Assembly: GCA_014218235.1 (NCBI GenBank)
Contig: CM024759.1
Location: forward strand, 5,162,712 to 5,226,711
DNA from: Colocasia esculenta
Lineage: Eukaryota > Streptophyta > Magnoliopsida > Alismatales > Araceae
Length of the DNA: 64,000 nt
Direction: 5' to 3'
Each line of letters begins with the position of its first letter. The stretch's first letter is position 1. The position numbers were made by a program, and so were the translations under genes. The notes under the pieces were generated by a model. That model had not been told where the DNA came from, made no database searches, and worked only from the letters and a program-made list of their open reading frames with translations. This document shows positions 25,116 through 34,860 of the stretch, piece by piece.

Positions 25116-25510
25116 CGCTTGGCGGCCGCCATCTTCTTCATCGTCGTCCGGAGAAGAGCGAGAGGGAACGAATGAGAGATGAGTTTGAGAGGGAGATGAG
25201 GAGGAAAAGGGGATTCGAGAGCTCAGAGCCGTCAGAGAGGCGAAGGAGCAGAATGGAGGCGCCCTCAGGTGTTTTGTAGCCTCCGGCGGATTTGGAAATC
25301 GCGTCCACTTCAGACGACGCGAATTTGAACCACCTATTTTAATTTTGTCGGAGGCCGTCGACATGATTCAGAAGTCATCATTGCCTCGGCGCAGACTTTG
25401 AGACGCGCGAAATTCGAATTCTGAAGAAATGTGGTGGCTTTGGTGGACGCGGATCAATAGTATATCCGAGGCGGCTATAGTGGACGTGATTCAAAATGTC
25501 CACCCGAGGA
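24610..25510. repeat. Cluster of GCGTC...GACGC dyads in the Tat 3' region
   Basis: Imperfect dyads close to AATCGCGTC-N10-GACGCGATT occur near 24612, 24645, 24735, 25290, 25355, 25450 and 25485. They match those in the LTR U3 and the leader. They flank and partly overlap the antisense gene's first exon and its upstream side, so they could serve its promoter. Confidence 0.65.
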
Positions 25511-25643
25511 GCAATGTTGAGGAGAAAATTGAATCTGTTTGGATGATACGATTATGCATAAGGGTGCAATTCGACCGTGTAAAGGATGTAATATATTTCT
25601 TATTGAGGAATTAATTCCGGTGTTTACAAACGGCCACCTTGGG

Positions 25644-27334
25644 CTAAATTTTTCCGAGTTCCCTTACATAAGCCATCCAATCATCTTCCACCTCCTCCAC
25701 ATTTGGGACCGGCCTCCTGAAGAAGCAAACTTTACATAATGCCTTAATTGTGTCCACCTCTTCACCGTCGTTGTTAGTTCCGATTTCTCGCCTTTTGATT
25801 GGTGGAAGGTGAGACAGTCCTTCAAAATTGCGCCGTGGAAGCTAGAGTTGAGGGAGGCAGCAGTGTGGATTGTAAAGCACGAACTCGGATGCCCCAATCA
25901 GTCGCAAGTCCACACCGGGTGCTAGCCGTGTCTGCAGGTCCCTGGTAAGAAGTGGCGCCGGAATACAAGTAAACGTGTTTCTGGGCATGCTTCGGAGATG
26001 ATCACGCCAATCAGCCCGCGCCTTGAGTTGTGGCACCCGATTAGCCATGCGCCCTTCTAAGCCAACTATGTTGTCCAAATGACGAAGCAGACTTTTGGAA
26101 AAGATATGGGACGAGCTAGGGACTTCATTGCTCAAATCAAACTTAAAGTGCAGGTCAGTCCAACAAGTGAATAATAACATTGAACCATAAGGAGGCCTAC
26201 CCAAGCTCGCCGTCGTGAGCCCGCTGTAGAGGAAGGCTAGCACCGCCGGTCCCAGTCTTTCGCCTTCCCATATCCCGCATACCGTGCTTAACTGATCCTC
26301 CTCCAAGATGTTGTCAATTGAGGGGAAGAGAAGTGCGCCCGCCACGCAGATGGCAAACCCTCTCATCACCTTTTCCAGTCTTGCGTCATTCTCTGCCTTG
26401 GGTATCTCTTTCATGGTCCAGGCTGCCAACTTGTGCAGGACAATTCCTTTCTCGGTCTGGAGATCTTGGGCTGCCCTTGTGTCCATGAAACTTTCCAGCA
26501 CCACTCTGCTAGTAAAGCTCCTCGACATGATCGCCATTTCATCTTCTTCCCCTTGCTTCATCCCCTTCAAGCCTAGCAACAACTAAACCTCTTCCAATAG
26601 GATGGTAGCTTCAAAAGTCTTGAAGAGGAAGGTATGGGTTTGAGGATGCCACAGTTCTACCAACGCCCCCAGAGCCGCCCAATCTAGGTGGATTTCGTGG
26701 TACCTTTTGGCATGGATAGCAAGGTTGTTGATTCCCCACCTTTTGAGGATGGTAGTCATGTCAAGGGTGATAGAGGAGGTAAGCTTTTGAAGCCATGGGA
26801 GACGCATGTATCGCCTATTGCCCTAGAAAAGAGGATAATCCTATAGGAGTCATGCATGGAGGGGTATGTGCATGGTTGAAGTATGCATGGATTGACACAT
26901 ACATGATGGATATGGCGCATGGGAGTTTGAGTTATGGCATGGTCATGAAGGTGTAATCATAAGGGATGGGTGAGGTATGTGAGTGTTGCATGGATGAGAG
27001 ATGAGGAGATCGGACATGGCATTGGAAGAGGACGAGAAAAGGAAAAGAAAAGAAAATAGAAGAAAGAGAGAGAAAAATGTCAAGAACATGAAGACCACAT
27101 GCAAGAGCACATCAAATTCAATGCTTTAAAATAAAAATCACTTACCAATCTAGCTTGAACATGCTTGCATATATGTCCATCCACCTTGATAAGCCTCATG
27201 AATCTTTCAATTCTTGGCCTTTTAGGGGGTGAAGCATCATCATGCTCCATTGCTTCAATCACTTCAATTCTCTTTCTTCTCCTTCTTCCTTGCTTCAATG
27301 CTTGATTCTTGCACTTTGGGGAGGGAGAGAGCAT
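25644..27334 (-). pseudogene. Second antisense gene in the Tat element (DUF7745-like)
   Basis: Exon 1 (27334-27146) starts MLSPSPKCKNQ, has a basic patch (GRRRRKR) and ends at donor GTAAGT. After acceptor TTCTAG, exon 2 starts at 26822 in phase and runs to TAG at 25644. It contains LGALVELWHPQTHTFLFKTF and GFAICVAGALLFPSIDNIL, which resemble the DUF7745 family found in plant Tat-type elements and related to plant mobile domains. In-frame TAG stops at 26583 and 25842 interrupt it, the first at a position where family members usually have glutamine. No catalytic residues are evident and the function is unknown. Confidence 0.6.
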
Positions 27335-28232
27335 GAAAAAAGCTTGGGGAGAGGTGCTTTTAAGCTTTCCAAGTCGCATTAGCCCGGAGGTATGCACCAA
27401 AAGAGAGAAGGGATGCAAAACAGGTAGAAAAATTCGGTCTCGGTGGAAAGTTAAAATCGCGTCCGACTTAGCCGCCGCGATTCAAAGTGCTATGTCTAAC
27501 TTCCATTGCGATAGGTGAGGTTGAATAGTGTCTGACTAAGTCGACGCGATTCAGGCAAGATGAAAAGCGTCTGATATCCCTGCCGCGATTTCAAGCAATA
27601 TTATTCTCATGTTTCACTACATTATATGTTGCTTGTCAATGTTGATGAATCTGTGAGTGCAGGTTCTGGACATACTTCTCGCCGTGCAACTCATGATTAT
27701 CTTCGGCAATCGCCATCTCTGGTATTGTATATATTACATTCTACTATATGGTATACCCTATTAGAGCGCATCAAGGACCTTGAGGCTCCAATGAATATGG
27801 AATTTGAGTTCCGCTCCTCCGCCAAAAATGATGACGATTCCAGAGGATTCTCAGGACTTGAGGATAGGCCGTTGCGTTGCAGAAGGACGACAGATTCCAT
27901 CCGGTTTCTTGACTTCGGCACCGTAGCAATATTATCCTTGGTTATTTTATATTTTTATTTGTTTTAATCTTTTTCTTTTAGCCCAGTATGCATCATGTAG
28001 GATTTTGAGCATAATTCCAGATAATCACTCTCGTGCTTAACTGAAGAGAACCACTCATTTCTCAAGTACAATTAACATGAAATATTCCATTTCGAGTCAA
28101 GTACTCAGTTCACCTTGTTGATGTTTGAAGATCACATCTCGAGAAGCTCAGTGTTTTGGATTCCTTATCAGTTCATCCTTATTTTCCCTAAGATCCACTA
28201 GAGGCAGTTAACACCCATGCTCTTATGTTTTA
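27335..28232 (+). other. End of the Tat 3' region
   Basis: Three dyads of the AATCGCGTC...GACGCGATT type lie at 27455-27590. A 113-residue open frame at 27626-27967 does not resemble a known protein. This stretch does not align with the U3 of the 5' LTR (9510-10560), although the 3' LTR U3 should be here. A 25-bp piece (GTTAACACCCATGCTCTT) at 28207-28231 is duplicated at 28271-28297. Confidence 0.5.
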
Positions 28233-28667
28233 CCCAACATTTTTAGGGGTTTAACACCACCCCATGAGGTGTGTTAACACCCATGCTCTTGTGTTTTACT
28301 TCATTTCCTTTGAGCTTTCTACTACACCTCAAGGCCTAATCTTTCTTTCATTTGTTTCTTGTTGTTCTTTTTTGCAAGGTAATCCGTCTGGAACTAAATC
28401 TTCTTTGCTGGCCGGTGGTGGAAGGAGTAAGAAGGACCCACACACCACTCCCGCGATCTTCGGGTGAAGGTAAGTACTCTGCGTCTTCCTTTTTGCCCGT
28501 CTCCTTTGACACCCATGCATGTCTGGCGATCACACTCCATCCTCGTGCACACACACACGTTTGTTTTTTCTTGCTATTTTCCTTCGCAACGTCTTTTATT
28601 TTCCTTTTATTTAAAAATTTTTATTCATCTCTTTGTGGGAGGTGTTTTGAAAAAAAACACGACTACA
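28233..28667 (+). repeat. 3' LTR remnant of the Tat element (R/U5 part only)
   Basis: 435 bp align with 10561-11004, the last third of the 5' LTR, from CCCAACATTTTTAGGGG to the terminal CTACA. About 7% of positions differ by eye, plus a 7-bp indel. The U3 and the TATA part are missing. Confidence 0.82.
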
Positions 28668-29390
28668 AATCTTTTAGCTCCCCCTAAATTAATGATCTGA
28701 TCAATTTTCATCAAAATGAAGAAAATCCTTCTTCAATCATAGAATTCACAAGAAATGAAATGAAGCGAATGTGATTCAGATTGAAAGATTTGAGAATGGT
28801 ATTGGAAAGATGTGTCAACACATAAATGGATGCGTGTTGACACAGAATCTGTGAAAAGATCACTTACAACTGAGGAACAATGATCTAGTGTCGACACTGC
28901 ACTGGATTGTGTGTCGACCTAACAGCATTACAAATACTCACATTTCCTCACCAATTCTGATCAAACATAGCAACTTGTTCTCAAATACTTCATGTGCAAA
29001 TCTGATACCTTTGAAGTCTTCTTTTAGAACTCACTTTTCCTTTTCAAACAATAATGCTCCCCCTCAAAATGTGCATTAATGAAACAGTTGGTATTCAAGA
29101 ATGTACAATCAATTCAGCACACAATTTCAGCATTCAATCAAACATGATCAGCATGAAAGATATGAACATGAACACACACACATGTTTCACTACAACCAAT
29201 TTCATTTCATTTTTTTTATTTTTAATTTTAAAATTAATGACTCTTACACAAGGAAGATCATTGGTACTTGGCGGAGATTATTCCTCACACATAATGATAG
29301 TTTCCAGACAAGCCTAACTTGTCTTTCCACAGTTCACCATTTGATATACCAATTTGATCTTTGCATAAGAATCCTAATTGATTTCATTTT
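28668..29390 (-). other. SIRE post-pol region, right part
   Basis: This continues the SIRE element interrupted at 9509/9510. It has no ORF. It holds GTCGAC-type motifs at 28890-28920 and decayed TGTCAACACA and GTTGACACA at 28810-28840. The RNase H stop lies at 29391. Confidence 0.65.
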
Positions 29391-31782
29391 TTATTGAATG
29401 TTGCAAATTCCAAGTTCTCTACGCAATGATGTGAATCTTTCTTCTGCCAAGGGTTTTGTAAAAATGTCAACAATTTGTTTTTCAGTAGGAATGAATTCCA
29501 GTTCAATATTCTTGTTTGCAACTTCATCCCTAAGAAAATGATGTCTAATTTCAATATGTTTTGTTCGGGAATGTTGAATTGGATTTTTGGAGAGATTAAT
29601 GGCACTAGTATTGTCACACATGATAGATGAACATCCAATATCAATATTGTAGTCAAGTAATTGACTTTTGATCCACAACACTTGAGCTGCACAACTCCCT
29701 GCAGCAACATACTCTGCTTCTACAGTAGAAAGTGCAACTGAGTGTTGCTTTTTGGATGCCCATGTTACCATGCAATTTCCCAAGAATTGACAATAACCAC
29801 TAGTACTCTTCCTATCAAGTTTACAACCAGCATAGTCAGCATCAAAATATAAAATTAAATCAGCATGACATCCAGCTGGATACCACAAACCCAATTCACA
29901 AGTACCACAGAGATATCTAAAAATTATCTTAACAACACACAAGTGACTTTCTTTGGGACTAGACTGAAATCTAGCACAAAGACACACACTAAATTGAATA
30001 TCAGGCCTACTTGCAGTAAGATACAAAAGAGATCCAATCATACCTCTATATTGCTTTGCATCAACCATTTTACCTTTCTCATCACTGTCCAATTTGATGC
30101 TTGTACTCATGGGAGTGGATGCTGGCTTAGCTTGTTCAAACTTAAATCTTTTCAGCAATTCTTTGACATATTTTGCTTGGTTGATGAAGAATCCATCTTC
30201 AAGTTGTTTAACCTGCAAGCCAAGAAAAAATTGTAATTCTCCTATAAGACTCATTTCAAATTCACTGTGCATGTGATGTGAGAACTCTTCACACAGTGAA
30301 GGATTGGTGGAACCAAAAATGATATCATCCACATAAACCTAAACTATAATGATGTGATTGTGGACAGATTTTGTGAAAAGAGTTTAATCTACCTTACCTC
30401 TGGAATAATTTTTACTAACCAGAAAACTGCTCAGCCTATCATACCATGCTCTTGGAGCCTGTTTCAATCCATAAAGAGCTTTGTGTAGTTTATAAATATG
30501 GTTAGGTTTATCATGATCTTCAAATCCAGGTGGTTGAGCAACAAATACTTCCTCTTTAATATAACCATTCAAAAAGGCAGTTTTTACATCTATTTGAAAC
30601 AATTTGAAATTTTTTGAACATGCATATGCCAATAAAATCCTTACAGCTTCTAGCTAGCTACTGGTGAAAAGGATTCTTCAAAGTCTACCCCAAATTCCTG
30701 ATTGTATCCTTTTGCAACCAGCCTAGATTTATTTCTTACAACTTTTCCTTCTTCATTCAATTTATTCCTAAATACCCACCTAGTTCCAATTATTCAGTTT
30801 TCAAGATTTTTGGGAACTAGACTCTGCACATTATTCCTTTTGAATTGATTCAATTCATCATGCATTGCTTCTACCCAAGAGTCATCTTTCAATGCTTTTT
30901 CAATGTTTTTAGGATCCACGTGAGATATGAAAGTCATTTGGTCTTGTTCAATGATATTTTTAAAATGAGATCTAGTATGAACTCTATCATGAACATTACC
31001 TACTACATTCTCAAGTGGATGATCTTTGGAATATTTGAAGTTACCTCTTGTCACTGTACTGACTTGATCTGGTGTCAACCTGATGCTTTGTTGAGTCGAC
31101 ACAATCTCTTGTTCATCAACTTCTTCATTCTCCAGTGGTTGATCTGATTCTTTCTGAAAATATCATCATCTTCTTCTTGGTTCCTACAAGAATCATGGTC
31201 ATTAGGTTTTTCACAATTTTCATCAAAAATGACATGTGGAGTTTCTTCCACAATTCTTGATTCATTATTAAATACCCTACTTGATCTTGAATTCTCAAAG
31301 TACCCTAAAAAAATGGCTACATCACTTTTCTTTTCAAATTTATCTAGATCATGTTTATCATTATTGTGAATGAAGACTTTACTTCCAAAAACTCTAAAAT
31401 AAGCAATGTGAGGTTTCTTACCTTTTAAGAGTTCATAGGAAGTTTTCTTAAGGACTGGTCTTACCATGACTCTGTCGAAAATTTAGCATGAGGTATTGAT
31501 AGCTTCTGCCCAAAAGTTCCTTGGAAACTGACTATCAATCAACAGAGTTCGTGCCATCTCCACCAATGTCCTATTTTTCCTTTCAACAATTCCATTCTGT
31601 TCAGGAGCCCTTGGGGAAGCAAATATGTGATCAATTCCTTTTTCACTGCAAAATTCAAAAAATAGATTATTGTCAAATTCTCCTCCATGATCAGTAAGTA
31701 TGGAGCAGATTTTATCTATTTTTCCATTTTCAATTTTATTAACAAAATTCAGAATGTTTTCAATTGTGTCACTCTTGTGAGA
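29391..31782 (-). pseudogene. SIRE integrase (C-half), reverse transcriptase and RNase H
   Basis: On the minus strand from 31782: integrase core with TDHGGEFD and the glutamate in EQNGIVERKN, integrase C-terminus (FRVFGSKVFIHNNDKHDLDK), then RT with VFVAQPPGF and KALYGLKQAPRAWYDRL, the catalytic VYVDDIIFG at about 30320-30337, and RNase H (FDADYAGCKLDRKSTSGYC) ending IFTKPLAEERFTSLRRELGI. Stops and frame changes lie near 31470, 31090, 30640 and 30384. A TAG at 30339 stands two codons before YVDD. The domain order INT-RT-RH identifies Ty1/copia. The 5' part of this gene resumes at 38296 beyond the nested insertion. Confidence 0.88.
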
Positions 31783-33166
31783 TGTTGGGTTCTCATATTA
31801 GAGAATGTTGGGTTACAACGAGTGTTTAAATGTTTTTGATGATGAGCAATACTAATTGATGTTATGTTTGTTTTTGATGATGAACATTTCATGAACAAGA
31901 CAAAATTGATGTGTTATGAATGTGTGAAACATGATGAGAATGACAATTGGATACAAATGAAACACATGTTTTATATGTTCATTATATCTCACTAATTATG
32001 TCTTTTAATGTAGGTGTGAATGTACACAAGACAAAGCCCAAAATCCAAGTGCAAAAGAACAAGACAAGTTGCTGGAATAGTGCCCTGTCAACAGATGAAT
32101 AGTGCCATGTCGACAGATGAATAGTACCCTGTCGACAGATACACTGTCCTGTCGACAGATGAATAGTGCCCTGTCGACAGATACACATAGAAATCCGTTT
32201 CCAGAAAGCCCAGTCTTCTGGATCTTGCAACACTGTCTATTCCTGTCGACAGCAGCAAGTCAGCTGTCGACAGACAGAGTTTTTGGAAGATCTAATGGCC
32301 GGGATATGATCTATATTTGGGTGATCCCTTTTAGCACGACTCTCCATGTTTGAACACCCTTATATAAGGATCATATGAGGCTATTTTCGCAGCAAGGAGC
32401 CACCATACCAAAACCCTAAGAAAAGGTCAAGAAGAAGGCTTTCTTCCTGCTGCCCTGCTTCATCTCTCTGCCCAGAACAAAGAAGAACAACCTTCCAAGC
32501 GGAGTTGAAGCCGGTTCGTCCGTGGTTCAAGCTTCTCCATCAATTGATACTTGTCAAGACGAAGCTTGGAGTCTTCTGGACAACCAACGAGAAGAGATCT
32601 ACATCGGGATTTGATCCTTCATCTCAAAACTCTTCTTCTTTCACTACTTTCATATATCTATGTGTGCACACTGATTTAAGATCAGTACGTGGATGTTGTG
32701 GAAGTGTGGATTGTTGTTCTGATTGCTTGTTTGCATCAGACAACGTGGTGTGTGAATCAGATCAAGGCTAGAGGATCTGATCTGTTGTGAACCTGATCTA
32801 GCGTGTGTGTGTGTGGTTGAGCCGTTGTGCTCGTGTGTGTGTGTTGTACTCAATTGTTGAGTAGTGTGTCCTCACTGTGTGGGGGTGGACGTAGGAGTCA
32901 CGTGGTGTGATCTCCGAACCACCTAAAAATCCCTTGTGCACTGTGGTTTGACTTGTGGTTTGCATTGTGTTGCGCTAGATGCATGCATAGGGATTTCGTC
33001 TACACACTACTTATTGATTTATTCACACATGTTGAATCAGATCAAAGGGGTTTTGATTGAGTAGATCTTTTAATACGAAGTAATTTTTAAATTGCTTAAG
33101 TTTCCGCTGCAAATCTATTCAACCCCCCCTTCTAGCTTTGCCATTACCGAATATCCGATCCTAACA
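31783..33166 (+). repeat. 5' LTR of the gag-only element
   Basis: 1384 bp. The U3 contains six GTCGACAG motifs (five full CTGTCGACAG) and one decayed copy (CTGTCAACAG) at 32085-32280. A TATA box, TATATAAG, follows at 32361-32368. (GT)n runs lie at 32790-32870. Confidence 0.93.
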
Positions 33167-33168
33167 AT

Positions 33169-33180
33169 TGGTATCAGAGC
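33169..33180 (+). promoter_or_regulatory. Primer binding site (initiator Met tRNA)
   Basis: TGGTATCAGAGC lies two bases after the LTR end. It is the standard complement of the plant initiator methionine tRNA 3' end. Confidence 0.93.
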
Positions 33181-33324
33181 GGGTTTTTCTGTTCATCGAT
33201 TGTGATTTGGCATATTTGTTTATGTGTGGTTAATTGCTCTGATTGGGTTTATATTTGATTCTGATTCTCATCTGATTATCTGATTCTATTGGTTGGTTTA
33301 TTTATCTAACACATACTCAGAAAT

Positions 33325-34860
33325 ATGTCTAAGTTCTCGAGTATCATAAATAGACCAATGATTATTGAGTTTGATAATCATGTTAATAAAATGCAGGTCT
33401 CCTCTATGAAAACATTGAAGTCTAGAAAGAGAAGAGAAGAAAAATGCTACATGGCTCATGGAAGCTCAAGAGGCTCTTCTCGTTCAGACGACTCTAGAGG
33501 ATCACATATGTCAAAGGTGTCAAGAAATTCTCAAGAATTAGGTAAATCAAATTCAAATCCACTTGATGCATCAATATCCAATTCTGATTCAGAGAAGGAT
33601 ATATCTTATGATGAATTGATAGAATGTTATGAGCACATGTGCAAACAATTTAAAACTGTTAAACATCAAAACAAGAAGCTAAAAGAAAAATTGGAGAAGA
33701 ATGAAATGATAATTGATAATGCTCAAGCATTCTATGAAGAAAATGAAACATTGAAAATGGAGAATGAAAAATTGGAAAAGGAAGTCAAAAACTATGAAAT
33801 CAAGTTTTCTAAGTTGAAAGAAGATCATGATCATGTGGAATCTGAAAATTCTAATTTGAAAAATCAAAATGAAAAATTGATTGATCATAATGAAAATCTC
33901 AAATTTGATAATGATCAATTGATCAAACAAATCTCCAACATGGCTCATGATCATCAAATAAAAGAGAAATGCAACCAATTGATTGAGAAAAATAATCATC
34001 TGAAAAAGAAGATTGAATGCATGTATCATGACAGACCATTAAATGACGAATGGAATAATTCTAAGAATAAAATTGTTGATCTGGAACAACAAATTGCTCA
34101 ATTTGAAAATGAAAAGAACAAAATGAAAAATGGTTTGGATGTCATGCTAAACAAGCTTCAGACTTCAGAAAAAGAAGTTGTTGCATTAAAAGCTGAAAAA
34201 CAGAAGATTCAAAATGAATTGAAAAACACAAGTCTTGCTTCTGTGAAAAATAAGAAAAATGTTCAAAAACAAAATAAAAATTTGAACAAAAATGCAGCAA
34301 TTAGAAAGAATGTTGTTACAACTGAAAATCCGAAAAAGGAAGTGAAAAAGAAAGCAGGATTGTGCAAGGTTTCAACTCCTCCAACAGCTCAAAAAGCTTC
34401 AAGGCAATCTCCAACTCCACATCATGCCAAGAGATACCAAAGGGTACCACCTCCTTCTTCTCAACCCAAGGGTGATCAAAGGTACTCTAAAGGATCTCAG
34501 AGATTCCAGCAAATGCAATCACACTATGGTAAGCTCCAGGTAAATGCTCAACCCGTTTGCTACAAATGCAATAAACTTGGTCATCTTGCTAAATTCTGCT
34601 GGAAGAAAAATCAACACTCTCATAAAAATCATGATGTTGTGCATGCTTCAAAGCTCCATAATAATCCATGTGTTCATACACACAAGGATAAACATGTTCA
34701 TAAAGATCAGAAATTTCATGTATCTATGAACAGAAAAACTGCACAAAACAATAGAAATCCAAAAACCAAATCACTTTGGATTCTGAAATCTTCATTGTTA
34801 GATTCTAACATTAATGTCATTGCAGGACCCAAGCAAGTGTGGGTCCCAAAACAAGCTTGA
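33325..34860 (+). CDS. Gag-derived nucleocapsid protein without capsid domain
   Basis: An intact 511-residue ORF. Residues 1-60 are basic and serine-rich. Residues about 95-310 form a long predicted coiled coil rich in E, K, N and L. Residues 412-425 form a CX2CX4HX4C zinc knuckle (C412, C415, H420, C425) in a basic, histidine-rich tail. It corresponds to the C-terminal half of a SIRE-type gag, since the N-terminal capsid domain seen in the SIRE element (MMQCAIHPKEYF region) is absent. The first ATG, 158 bp after the LTR, is the natural start. It probably binds RNA and oligomerises. Because the frame is open and the LTRs are similar, the copy may be young. Confidence 0.85.
   Translation: MSKFSSIINRPMIIEFDNHVNKMQVSSMKTLKSRKRREEKCYMAHGSSRGSSRSDDSRGSHMSKVSRNSQELGKSNSNPLDASISNSDSEKDISYDELIECYEHMCKQFKTVKHQNKKLKEKLEKNEMIIDNAQAFYEENETLKMENEKLEKEVKNYEIKFSKLKEDHDHVESENSNLKNQNEKLIDHNENLKFDNDQLIKQISNMAHDHQIKEKCNQLIEKNNHLKKKIECMYHDRPLNDEWNNSKNKIVDLEQQIAQFENEKNKMKNGLDVMLNKLQTSEKEVVALKAEKQKIQNELKNTSLASVKNKKNVQKQNKNLNKNAAIRKNVVTTENPKKEVKKKAGLCKVSTPPTAQKASRQSPTPHHAKRYQRVPPPSSQPKGDQRYSKGSQRFQQMQSHYGKLQVNAQPVCYKCNKLGHLAKFCWKKNQHSHKNHDVVHASKLHNNPCVHTHKDKHVHKDQKFHVSMNRKTAQNNRNPKTKSLWILKSSLLDSNINVIAGPKQVWVPKQA

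Larger units (their letters stand above)
9510..28667 (+). mobile_element. Tat-lineage Ty3/gypsy retrotransposon, 19.2 kb, with antisense genes
   Basis: It starts TGTAGACACGCC and ends CGACTACA. It lies inside the SIRE element, since SIRE post-pol sequence is found on both sides. The flanking pentamers are ACTCT (9505-9509) and AATCT (28668-28672), a target-site duplication with one mismatch. In order it holds: 5' LTR, PBS, leader, gag, protease with a G-patch-like motif, RT, RNase H, second RNase H, integrase, a 7-kb 3' region with two minus-strand genes, and a 3' LTR piece. The coding region has many stops and several frame changes, so the copy is dead. The dual RNase H and the long 3' region with antisense ORFs point to the Tat clade (Retand/Ogre relatives). 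Confidence 0.87.

Noticed and set aside
24627..25182. Plus-strand frames of 150-180 residues
   Set aside because: Overlapping low-complexity frames on both strands; only the minus-strand frame connects by good splice sites to a recognisable domain.
33679..34029. 116-residue minus-strand frame opposite the gag-derived ORF
   Set aside because: Hydrophobic F/I-rich translation that mirrors the Lys/Glu/Asn-rich coiled coil; typical antisense shadow.
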